The position numbers and the translations under genes are program-made. A stretch of 13,923 nucleotides of DNA from Acetofilamentum sp. (GTDB lineage: Bacteria; Bacteroidota; Bacteroidia; Bacteroidales; JAFGXI01), in contig DYOK01000003.1 of NCBI GenBank assembly GCA_020720565.1, positions 16,050 to 29,972 on the forward strand, written 5' to 3'. Below are positions 6,945 to 13,852 of this stretch, in pieces (within the stretch, counting starts at the first letter, position 1; every line of letters begins with the position of its first letter). A model generated the notes under the pieces. It searched no databases. It had not been told where the DNA came from and saw nothing but the letters and a program-made list of their open reading frames with translations.

Positions 6945-7174
6945 GGCAACCGCACACTTTTCTGATAGATCTTATGGCCATGTCAGTTCGAGTAGCTTTC
7001 GATAGAAAGCGTATCGAGAACAAAGTGCCAATTGCAGAGTGCTCTTATATCTCGATACATTCCCTTCGGGAATACTCGACATGACATTGTTTTGTGTTTT
7101 TTATCGCTTCTGTGTAGTAGCAAGGGCGTAAAAAATACCCTAAATATGCTTGTTAATAAAAGTGTGCGGTTGCC
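6945..7174. mobile_element. MITE-like 230-bp element with 17-bp perfect terminal inverted repeats
   Basis: GGCAACCGCACACTTTT (6945-6961) is exactly reverse-complementary to AAAAGTGTGCGGTTGCC (7158-7174). Just outside lie CTATATTTTGT (6931-6941) and CTATATATTTTGT (7175-7187), a near-direct repeat that could be a diverged target duplication. The interior holds the palindromic repeat copy at 6981-7086 and a small bulged hairpin near 7121-7142, and no plausible gene. It is non-autonomous if mobile; alternatively it is a structured regulatory spacer between the divergent mscS and cyclase genes. Confidence 0.55.
6981..7086. repeat. Dispersed ~105-bp palindromic repeat, copy 2
   Basis: The outer arms TGTCAGTTCGAGTA (6981-6994) and TACTCGACATGACA (7073-7086) pair at 12 of 14 positions. 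The inner arms GTATCGAGA (7011-7019) and TCTCGATAC (7050-7058) are perfect. Within the right half, ATTCCC-TTC-GGGAAT is itself a perfect hairpin, and in the left half GCTTTC-GATA-GAAAGC is another. This is the better preserved relative of 964-1068. Confidence 0.85.
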
Positions 7175-7365
7175 CTATATATTTTGTGTTTTAAAAATAC
7201 GGTTCTTTAAATTGCGTGGATTTTCAATGATTCAATTGAACAAATTTTAGGTTAATAAATTGAATATATTTGTACTTCACAAGTATTCCGACTTGTAATG
7301 TTTATAGATTAAGTGTTTAATTGTCTTTAATTCAAAAATAATAAAGATATTCGAGTTTGAATACT

Positions 7366-7373
7366 TATTTTTG
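7366..7373 (+). promoter_or_regulatory. Possible -7 box of the adenylyl cyclase gene, deciding its start
   Basis: TATTTTTG ends two bases before the first in-frame ATG (7376). If it is the -7 element, transcription would begin around 7378-7382 and translation must use the second ATG at 7397, which also gives a cleaner signal peptide. Another TAnnTTTG match, TATATTTG at 7265-7272, would allow the longer form. No good -33 box was found for either. Confidence 0.4.
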
Positions 7374-7396
7374 TAATGAATGTAAACATTTGTCGC

Positions 7397-10300
7397 ATGA
7401 AGTATAGGTATTGGATTTTTATTTTTGTGCTCTATTTTTCGGGAAACCCCATCGCTTTTGCTCAGTTTAGTGAGATAGGTAAGCCATTTATCGATAATTA
7501 CTCACCAAGAAATTATCGACACGAAAATCAAAATTATTCAATTGCACAGGGCATCGATGGACTGATGTATTTCGGAAATCTAAATGGTATATTACAATAT
7601 GATGGACAAACTTGGCGTTATTTAGAGTATAAAGGGAAACCATATTTAAGCTCAACGCCAAAAGGTAAAATTTATGTGGGAGGGTATCGTAGTTTTGGCG
7701 AATTAGTCAATACCCCAAATTACAAAATGGAGTATCACGCCTTGTCCGATGCCGTTTTTAATGCGGGTTTTTCGTTCGAACATGTGACGCAATTGATGAG
7801 TTTTGACGAAAATATTGTTGTGGTTGCTCCTCCTCATGTGTTTGTTATTTCTCCTGACCAAAGTGTAGAACATATTCTTCGAAGCAATAATTCAATTAAA
7901 TTATTTGGAGGTAAAGAACCGCTTCTTTTAATTGATTCGGGATTATTTAAAATTAATTTATCAAAATTCGATACTACTGCTTGTGCTTGTACTCACCACC
8001 ATGTCATACAAAATATTATTCCATTTAAAAATCAATATTTGATTCATCTTAAAGATGATACATGGAAAGTGGTCGATGATAAGTTCAATTTTGTTAAACC
8101 ATTCGTTAACCAAGCTTCGGAAATTGTAAAAGGAACTCGAGATGTGTCTGGAATATATTTATCTAATGGGATGTTTGCATTTGGAACTTCGAGCTGTGGA
8201 ATTGTGATAGTCGATAGCATTGGACAATATGTAACCCATATTAATCAGAATAATGGATTGAACGACAACGATGTACACCAGTTGTTCGAAGATAAGCACC
8301 ACAATATTTGGGTAGCCATGAACAACGGCATTAGTTTGCTCAAATATCCCTCGGTATTCACTGTTTTCGATCAAAATTACGGCATTAAAGGCGGTGTTTT
8401 TGATATCATTCGATTTAATGGGCGATTGTATATTGCTAGTACTCAGGGGCTTTATGCCTCTCCGAGATTTGATAGGCGAGAGACATGTCAACCATCGAAA
8501 TTCGAAAAAGTAGATCAGTTGGATATCAAATTTCGTAAATTTCTGAATATTAACGAACGTTTGTTTATGACTTCGCAAGATGGAATATTTGAATTAATTG
8601 GCGAACATTTGGTCAAAATTTCAAGTGTATTAGCTTTTGGGTTAAGTCATTCGGAAGAATTTAAAAATGTGATTTATGTGGCAGGCCAAGATGGCTTGTA
8701 TTTTTTTGACATTTCAAAAGGATTTGTAGCGCTTGGGAAATTAAAAGGCTTAGATACTGATATTAGAACTGTAGCCGAAGATATCGAAGGTAATTTGTGG
8801 TTGGGAACCAACTACGAAGGGGTTTTTAAAGTTGATTTTCATGGTAAGTTTTCAATTAATGCTCAAGTAAAACAATTTAAAGAAAATTCAGGCTTGCCAG
8901 TTGGACACAGTTGGGTCGATGTTTTCAAAACTCACAAAGGGATTTATTTTTCGACTTACAAAGGGATGTTTTCGTTTAATAAAAAAAAGAAAGTATTTGA
9001 CCGTGATTTTCTTATCGATTCAGATACAGAACGATGGTATTACCCACTGTCGGAAGATGCTCAGGGCAACTTGTGGTTTAGTTCGGGATTAGGGAATGCA
9101 TTTGAGCGACAAAGTGGCATGAGGTATTATATTCCCGAAAAAGACTCGTTTGTAAATGTCACGCAACCCTTTAATCAAATTCGAGATTATACTATCGAGA
9201 TAATATACCCCGACGAAAACTCGGTGGTTTGGTTTGGAACTTTTGACGGTTTACTAAGGTTCGATAGTAAAAAAATGTCGAGATTAGTAGAAAGGTTTTT
9301 ACCTAAAATAAGAGTCGTTCAATTTGGGAAAGACTCACTTATCGACCCAAGTTTGGTTTCGAATTTAATAATTGAAATGCCATACAGGCTAAACTCGGTT
9401 ACATTTCAAGTGAGTACGCCATACTATCAACCTCAAGATGTGGTATTGTTTCAATATAAATTAGAAGGTTTAAACGAAGAATGGTCGACATGGCAGAGTT
9501 CATTTACAGAGCAATATTCGGGACTTATCGAGGGGCAATACACCTTTAAGGTTCGCAGTAAGAATATTCATGATGTGATTTCGGAACCCACTCAATTTAG
9601 TTTTACTATCAAACCTCCATTTTATAGAACTTGGTGGGCATACACTTCTTACTTTGTATTGTTAACAAGCTTTATATATATGCTTTTTCGCTACCGAGCA
9701 TATCTTTATGCAAAGGAAAAGAATGAATTAGAACGTATTATTAGAGATAAAACCGAAGAAATCGTCATCCAGAAGGAACGTGCCGAAGAGCTTGTTAAAA
9801 ATATTTTACCCGAAGATACTGCTAGGGAATTACAAACCAAAGGCCGTGCAACTCGGAAAAAATATGATTTGGTAACGGTATTGTTTTCTGATATTCAAGG
9901 GTTTACGCAAATTGCAGAAGGTATGAATCCTGAAAAACTGCTCGACGAATTCGATAGATATGTGATGCATTTCGATCAAGTGGTCGAAAAATACGATATC
10001 GAAAAAATTAAAACCATTGGCGACGCCTATATGTGTGCTGGCGGTCTACCAAAGAAGAATAAAACCAATCCAATCGAAGTCGTTTTGGCTGGTTTGCAAA
10101 TGATTCATTTCGCTAAAGAAATTCAGCAGACTTCGGAATTTAATTGGGGTATGCGTTTTGGGGTACATACGGGTCCTGTAATAGCAGGTGTAGTAGGAAC
10201 AAAGAAGATGTCGTACGACATTTGGGGCGATACGGTTAATATTGCCAGTCGTATGGAATCGTACGGCGAAGTGGGGCAGTTAAATATATCCGAATCTACA

Positions 10301-11062
10301 TTTGAGCTCGTTTCTTCATATTTTGTTTGTGAACACAGAGGGAAAGTGCCCGTCAAATATAAAGGGAATATGGATATGTACTTTGTAATTGGGCTTAAGG
10401 AGGAATTTGCTGCCGACGAAACAAGCGTTTTCCCCAATCGGAAGTTTGAACTCAAATTACAAAACATTCGGTTCGATGTGTTAGAAGATTTAATCCTGAC
10501 GAAGCTCGAAAAAGGATTAAATAAACGCTTGTACTACCATAATGTCAAACATACCATCGATGTGGTGAATCAAGTCGAAGTGATTGGTAAAGGCGAAGGA
10601 GTAAGCGACGAGGAGCTTATTATTTTAAAAACTGCAGCTTTGTTCCACGATTTAGGTCATACCATCAGCTTTATCGACCACGAAGAACAAGGGATTATTT
10701 TTGCGAAAGATATCTTGCCCAATTTTAACTATTCGACTGAGCAAATCGAGATGGTTTCGGAACTAATTTATGCGACAAAATTCCCTCCAGAACCAAAAAA
10801 TAAGCTTCAAGAAATTATTTGCGATGCCGATTTAGATTATCTTGGACGAACCGATTTTCTTCCTACTTCCAATAATCTGTATCTCGAAATGTTCGAGCAT
10901 GGCAAAATCAAAAATAGAAAAGAGTGGAACGATATTCAGATTAGTTTTCTTCGATCGCACCAGTATTATACCGATACAGCTAGGAGGACTAGGGAGGTCA
11001 ATAAGCAAGAACAATTAAAAAAAATTATTGACCAAGCTTCAAAGGACGAGTCGAAATACTAA
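7397..11062 (+). CDS. Membrane adenylyl cyclase with periplasmic propeller sensor and C-terminal HD domain
   Basis: The frame opens at ATG 7376 (1228 residues; numbering below), but I prefer ATG 7397 (residue 8), which begins a neat signal peptide MKYRYWIFIFVLYF...AFAQ. Order: signal peptide; two-component-type propeller repeats, e.g. GIDGLMYFGNLNGILQYDG (59-77), EDKHHNIWVAMNNGISLL (~305), EDIEGNLWLGTN (~467), WFGTFDGLLRFD (~618); Y_Y_Y domain (~670-745); one membrane helix (~755-774); signalling coiled coil ending EELVKNILP (~780-815); class III cyclase (~825-1000); HD domain (~1040-1180). Cyclase metal Asp839 and Asp883, substrate-selecting Lys879 and Asp948, and transition-state Asn955/Arg959 are all present, predicting ATP-to-cAMP activity as a dimer. 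The HD part has YYHNVKHTIDV (1053-1063), FHDLGH (1090-1095) and Asp1150. No kinase domain is present: periplasmic signals appear to drive cyclic-nucleotide output directly. Confidence 0.93.
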   Translation: MKYRYWIFIFVLYFSGNPIAFAQFSEIGKPFIDNYSPRNYRHENQNYSIAQGIDGLMYFGNLNGILQYDGQTWRYLEYKGKPYLSSTPKGKIYVGGYRSFGELVNTPNYKMEYHALSDAVFNAGFSFEHVTQLMSFDENIVVVAPPHVFVISPDQSVEHILRSNNSIKLFGGKEPLLLIDSGLFKINLSKFDTTACACTHHHVIQNIIPFKNQYLIHLKDDTWKVVDDKFNFVKPFVNQASEIVKGTRDVSGIYLSNGMFAFGTSSCGIVIVDSIGQYVTHINQNNGLNDNDVHQLFEDKHHNIWVAMNNGISLLKYPSVFTVFDQNYGIKGGVFDIIRFNGRLYIASTQGLYASPRFDRRETCQPSKFEKVDQLDIKFRKFLNINERLFMTSQDGIFELIGEHLVKISSVLAFGLSHSEEFKNVIYVAGQDGLYFFDISKGFVALGKLKGLDTDIRTVAEDIEGNLWLGTNYEGVFKVDFHGKFSINAQVKQFKENSGLPVGHSWVDVFKTHKGIYFSTYKGMFSFNKKKKVFDRDFLIDSDTERWYYPLSEDAQGNLWFSSGLGNAFERQSGMRYYIPEKDSFVNVTQPFNQIRDYTIEIIYPDENSVVWFGTFDGLLRFDSKKMSRLVERFLPKIRVVQFGKDSLIDPSLVSNLIIEMPYRLNSVTFQVSTPYYQPQDVVLFQYKLEGLNEEWSTWQSSFTEQYSGLIEGQYTFKVRSKNIHDVISEPTQFSFTIKPPFYRTWWAYTSYFVLLTSFIYMLFRYRAYLYAKEKNELERIIRDKTEEIVIQKERAEELVKNILPEDTARELQTKGRATRKKYDLVTVLFSDIQGFTQIAEGMNPEKLLDEFDRYVMHFDQVVEKYDIEKIKTIGDAYMCAGGLPKKNKTNPIEVVLAGLQMIHFAKEIQQTSEFNWGMRFGVHTGPVIAGVVGTKKMSYDIWGDTVNIASRMESYGEVGQLNISESTFELVSSYFVCEHRGKVPVKYKGNMDMYFVIGLKEEFAADETSVFPNRKFELKLQNIRFDVLEDLILTKLEKGLNKRLYYHNVKHTIDVVNQVEVIGKGEGVSDEELIILKTAALFHDLGHTISFIDHEEQGIIFAKDILPNFNYSTEQIEMVSELIYATKFPPEPKNKLQEIICDADLDYLGRTDFLPTSNNLYLEMFEHGKIKNRKEWNDIQISFLRSHQYYTDTARRTREVNKQEQLKKIIDQASKDESKY

Positions 11063-11109
11063 CGTTCTGATGTTAACAAGTTTGTTTGTGTTTACAAGCC
11101 AATTTTAAA

Positions 11110-11138
11110 TTGCAATTCGTTAATAAAGTGTAAATTTG
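11110..11138 (+). promoter_or_regulatory. Bacteroidota sigma-ABfr-type promoter of the small outer-membrane protein gene
   Basis: TTG (11110-11112) and TAAATTTG (11131-11138) match the -33 and -7 elements with an 18-base spacer. Transcription should start near 11143, giving a leader of about 20 bases to the ATG at 11163. This argues against the upstream in-frame TTG at 11136, which lies inside the promoter. Confidence 0.7.
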
Positions 11139-11162
11139 CAGTCTAATTTCAATAATCAATCT

Positions 11163-11717
11163 ATGAAAAATAAATTTTTAGTTTTAGTAACCTTAGTTAC
11201 TTTAAGTTTTTCGGCCATGTCGCAAAGTGTCATAAGCAAAGGTGACAAAATGCTAAATGCAGGTTTGGGCATCCCCTATTTCGACGGATTTATCCCATCG
11301 TTACACCTTAGTGGAGAATATGCGGCGATTCCAACAGGTGATATTGGTATTGTTTCGTTTGGAGGCGAAGTTGAATACAAATATTCAGTTTATAAAACAT
11401 CTTACTTGTTTGGAAAAGATTATACCTATTCATATCATTCATTCTTTATTGGTGCTCGTGCTGCTTGGCATTTAACATATTTTGATAACAGTAAATGGGA
11501 TGTATATGCGGGTCTATCAGCTGGTTTGTATATGTATTCTACATATGAAACATATAATATTGCAGAAGAAGAATTTGAACGAGAAGGTCACGTTAGTCCA
11601 AGTATTGGTGAATTTGTTGGTGGACGTATGATGATTAACGAAAACATGGGATTATTTGCCGAAGTAGGATATGCGAGTATTTCGTTTGCCCGAATTGGAT
11701 TAACCTTTAAATTGTAA
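11163..11717 (+). CDS. Small outer-membrane beta-barrel protein, function unknown
   Basis: The 184-residue product has a standard signal peptide, MKNKFLVLVTLVTLSFSAMSQ, followed by alternating hydrophobic/polar strands and Gly/Tyr-rich turns (MLNAGLGIPYFDG, SFGGEVEYKYSVYK, YHSFFIGARAAWHL, WDVYAGLSAGLYMYSTY, MGLFAEVGYASISFARIGLTFKL). The C-terminal aromatic/hydrophobic strand ending in FKL fits BAM recognition, and eight strands would match the size of an OmpA/OmpW-like porin-fold protein. I do not recognise a specific family. The start is chosen because the promoter -7 box and the predicted transcription start lie between the alternative TTG (11136) and this ATG. It has its own promoter and terminator and so forms a separate unit from the cyclase gene 100 bases upstream. 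Confidence 0.85.
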   Translation: MKNKFLVLVTLVTLSFSAMSQSVISKGDKMLNAGLGIPYFDGFIPSLHLSGEYAAIPTGDIGIVSFGGEVEYKYSVYKTSYLFGKDYTYSYHSFFIGARAAWHLTYFDNSKWDVYAGLSAGLYMYSTYETYNIAEEEFEREGHVSPSIGEFVGGRMMINENMGLFAEVGYASISFARIGLTFKL

Positions 11718-11742
11718 GAATATATTTTCTCAAAAAGAATTG

Positions 11743-11765
11743 AGCCACCTTGTGTGGCTTTTTTT
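11743..11765 (+). terminator. Rho-independent terminator after the small outer-membrane protein gene
   Basis: A 6-bp stem, AGCCAC / GTGGCT, closes a CTTGT loop and is followed by T6, 26 bases after the stop codon. Confidence 0.85.
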
Positions 11766-11788
11766 ATCGATTTACCGATTCAAAACAT

Positions 11789-11796
11789 TACTTTTG
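11789..11796 (+). promoter_or_regulatory. Weak candidate -7 box for the glycosyltransferase gene
   Basis: TACTTTTG fits TAnnTTTG and lies just after the preceding terminator, which is where a new promoter is needed. It would give a leader of about 85 bases. No -33 TTTG is seen at the right spacing. Confidence 0.3.
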
Positions 11797-11887
11797 AAAT
11801 TGTATATTATCCATTCCATCAAAAAACTTATACCATATGTATTTTCTAAGGATTGATAAATAGGCCATTTTATAAATGATATGACAA

Positions 11888-12760
11888 ATGAAAGTTACTG
11901 GTTTTACATTCATCCGAAATGCAATTAAATACGATTATCCTGTAGAAGAAGCCATTCGTTCGGTTCTTCCACTTTGCGACGAATTTGTGGTGGCTGTTGG
12001 TCAATCGGAAGACGATACTTTAGGGTTGATTAGGTCTATTTGCCCTGAGAAAATTCGAATTGTCGAAACCATTTGGAACGATACATTACGAGAAGGAGGT
12101 CGCGTTTTAGCGGTTGAAACCGACAAAGCCTATCGCACCATTTCTTCAGATACCGATTGGGCTTTTTATATTCAAGGCGATGAAGTGCTCCACGAAAAGT
12201 ACCACCAACTTATTAAAGATGCCATGTTAAAATGGAAAGACGATACACAAATCGACGGTTTGCTCTTTAATTATTTGCATTTTTATGGCTCTTACGATTA
12301 TGTTGGCTCATCGGCAAAGTGGTATCCAAATGAAATTAGAATAGTTAGAGCCCGTCAAGATATATACTCTTATCGCGATGCACAAGGATTTAGAAAAGGT
12401 GACAATCAGAAGCTATTAGTTAAAAGCATCGATGCCTATATTTACCATTATGGTTGGGTCAAAGAACCTGAGGCCATGCAAAGAAAACAGCAGGATTTTA
12501 ATAAATTATGGCACGATCAAGCATGGATAGATCAACATGTCATTAAGGCAGAGGCTTTCGACTATTCAAACATCGATGCACTTGCCCTTTTCGAACAAAC
12601 GCATCCTCTGGTTATGACCAAAAGAATTGAACAAAAAAACTGGAAATTTGAACACAATATGGCTTTCAATCGATTGTCGATAAAAGACAAATTTAAAAGA
12701 ATTTTAAAACAATATTTTGGAATTAATTTGGGATACAAAAACTACAAATTAAGGTCTTAG
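11888..12760 (+). CDS. Glycosyltransferase family 2-like protein
   Basis: A 290-residue soluble protein with the GT-A start MKVTGFTFIRNAIKYDYPVEEAIRSVLPLCDEFVVAVGQSEDDTLGLI. The first strand, the FIRNA loop and the EFVVAVG..DDT pattern are those of family 2 enzymes that bind a nucleotide-sugar. In place of a classic DxD motif there is FYIQGDEVLHE (Gln96-Gly97-Asp98-Glu99), a common form in bacterial members in which Asp98 would bind the metal. The middle and C-terminal parts are rich in Trp, Tyr and His, and the tail is basic (KDKFKRILKQYFGINLGYKNYKLRS), suited to membrane-surface association. Likely acceptors are lipopolysaccharide core or another envelope glycan, but the donor and acceptor are not readable. 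No other glycan gene is adjacent, so this is not an obvious polysaccharide cluster. Confidence 0.85.
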   Translation: MKVTGFTFIRNAIKYDYPVEEAIRSVLPLCDEFVVAVGQSEDDTLGLIRSICPEKIRIVETIWNDTLREGGRVLAVETDKAYRTISSDTDWAFYIQGDEVLHEKYHQLIKDAMLKWKDDTQIDGLLFNYLHFYGSYDYVGSSAKWYPNEIRIVRARQDIYSYRDAQGFRKGDNQKLLVKSIDAYIYHYGWVKEPEAMQRKQQDFNKLWHDQAWIDQHVIKAEAFDYSNIDALALFEQTHPLVMTKRIEQKNWKFEHNMAFNRLSIKDKFKRILKQYFGINLGYKNYKLRS

Positions 12761-12854
12761 ACCAATTTATTTTTTTTGCAACTAGAATTAAAACAGACTC
12801 TTACGATGAGAATATCAGATATTATTATTCAACGTGTTTAGCAGTGACAATTCG

Positions 12855-12862
12855 TATTTTTG
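12855..12862 (+). promoter_or_regulatory. Weak candidate -7 box for the diadenylate cyclase gene
   Basis: TATTTTTG fits TAnnTTTG and would give a leader of about 130 bases that contains the mini-hairpin at 12957-12971. No matching -33 box was found. Confidence 0.3.
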
Positions 12863-12956
12863 TTTCAGATAAAAACAACTAATTTTATGGGACAATTTAA
12901 ATAGGTAGTTAGAATACAATCTAGTTGTGTTATTTATTACAATATGTTAATAATCA

Positions 12957-12971
12957 GGGTCGATGACCTTA
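12957..12971. repeat. GGGTC-GAT-GACCT mini-hairpin upstream of the diadenylate cyclase gene
   Basis: GGGTCGATGACCTTA shares its stem and trailing TTA with the copies at 1159, 2585, 2626 and 5077, but the loop is GAT instead of GAA. It ends about 28 bases before the start codon, a position similar to the copy before murF. Confidence 0.5.
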
Positions 12972-12999
12972 ATCGAAAACAACAATAAATCATCTGTAA

Positions 13000-13779
13000 A
13001 TGATTAATGCTTTTATTTCTATACGAGTGCTCGATGTGTTCGATGTATTTATTGTGGCACTTTTGTTTTTTCAAATTTACCAGTGGGTTAAAAACTCGGT
13101 AGCCATCAATATATTTCTAGGAATTTTTGTGATTTACCTATTTTGGTTGGTTGTTAAAGTGCTTAAAATGCAACTGCTAGGAACTATTCTCGGACAATTT
13201 ATGGGGGTAGGGGTTATTGCCATTTTAATTGTTTTTCAGCAAGAAATTCGGCGTTTCTTTTTGCACATTGGCACACGATATTTCTCGAAAAGCTCAAAAT
13301 TTTCGTTAGAAGGTCTGATTACGGGACAAGTATTTCAATCGAACTGGTCTAAAAAAAGCGAAATTATTAAAGCTTGTTATGCCATGTCCGAAACCAAAAC
13401 AGGTGCAATCATTGTAATTACCAACCAATCGGAGCTGATTAGTTTTGCCGAAACAGGCGACTATATTAATGCCGATATTAATGCCAATTTAATTCAGTCC
13501 ATTTTTTTCAAAAACAGTCCGCTTCACGATGGTGCTATGCTTATTGCCGGTAATAAAATTTTAGCTGTTAGAGTTACTTTGCCTATCAATCACGATATCA
13601 AATTGCCGGCTCAATATGGTATGCGACACATTGCGGCGGTTAGTATGAACTATCAAACTAATACTTTGGTGATTGTGGTTTCCGAAGAAACAGGACAAAT
13701 CTCATATGCTTGGGATGGGCAACTATACAGTATTGAATCGGAAACAGAATTTAAAAAAATATTTAACCACGATTTTTGA
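13000..13779 (+). CDS. dacA: Diadenylate cyclase, CdaA/DacA type
   Basis: This membrane enzyme joins two ATP into c-di-AMP, a messenger that controls potassium/osmolyte balance and wall homeostasis. Three N-terminal membrane helices (about residues 12-30, 35-53, 60-80) and a short linker with QQEIRRFFLHIG precede the DAC domain. The DGA motif is LHDGAMLI (Asp177-Gly178-Ala179). The usual RHR motif reads GMRHIAAVSM, so the second Arg is Ile211. VVSEETGQISY matches the family end. The 259-residue length is typical. Unlike many Bacteroidota loci there is no folP directly upstream; a glycosyltransferase gene precedes it instead, 239 bases away. The Arg-to-Ile change could alter ATP binding and is described in the findings. 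Confidence 0.93.
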   Translation: MINAFISIRVLDVFDVFIVALLFFQIYQWVKNSVAINIFLGIFVIYLFWLVVKVLKMQLLGTILGQFMGVGVIAILIVFQQEIRRFFLHIGTRYFSKSSKFSLEGLITGQVFQSNWSKKSEIIKACYAMSETKTGAIIVITNQSELISFAETGDYINADINANLIQSIFFKNSPLHDGAMLIAGNKILAVRVTLPINHDIKLPAQYGMRHIAAVSMNYQTNTLVIVVSEETGQISYAWDGQLYSIESETEFKKIFNHDF

Positions 13780-13852
13780 TTAAAGATGTTTGATCAATTA
13801 AAAATTAAGAATGTATAACAAACTAAAAACTAAAAACTAATTGCTTTCACAA

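Larger units (their letters stand above)
12761..12999. other. Intergenic region before the diadenylate cyclase gene
   Basis: Apart from the weak promoter candidate and the mini-hairpin reported separately, I see no gene and no clear terminator for the glycosyltransferase gene; the T8 run at 12769 lacks a stem. Confidence 0.5.

Noticed and set aside
7032..7250. 72-codon open frame on the + strand in the mscS-cyclase gap
   Set aside because: It lies mostly over the palindromic and terminal inverted repeats, has no family resemblance and no start context; it is a chance frame.
8159..8578. 139-codon open frame opposite the cyclase gene
   Set aside because: Fully inside the propeller-coding region, whose repeats are well formed; the antisense product has no recognisable features. 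The same holds for 10123-10467 opposite the cyclase domain.
8981..8988. A8 run in the cyclase gene as a frameshift or slippage site
   Set aside because: The reading frame is intact through it and on to the conserved domains; an A8 run is unremarkable at this base composition.
10500..11062. Cyclase plus HD domain as a Pycsar anti-phage system
   Set aside because: Pycsar uses a compact cytosolic cyclase with a separate TIR or membrane effector. Here the cyclase is a propeller-driven membrane sensor and no effector, nuclease or defence gene is adjacent.
11136..11162. Upstream TTG start for the small outer-membrane protein
   Set aside because: The TTG is part of the promoter -7 box, so it would not be in the transcript; the ATG at 11163 starts directly with a signal peptide.
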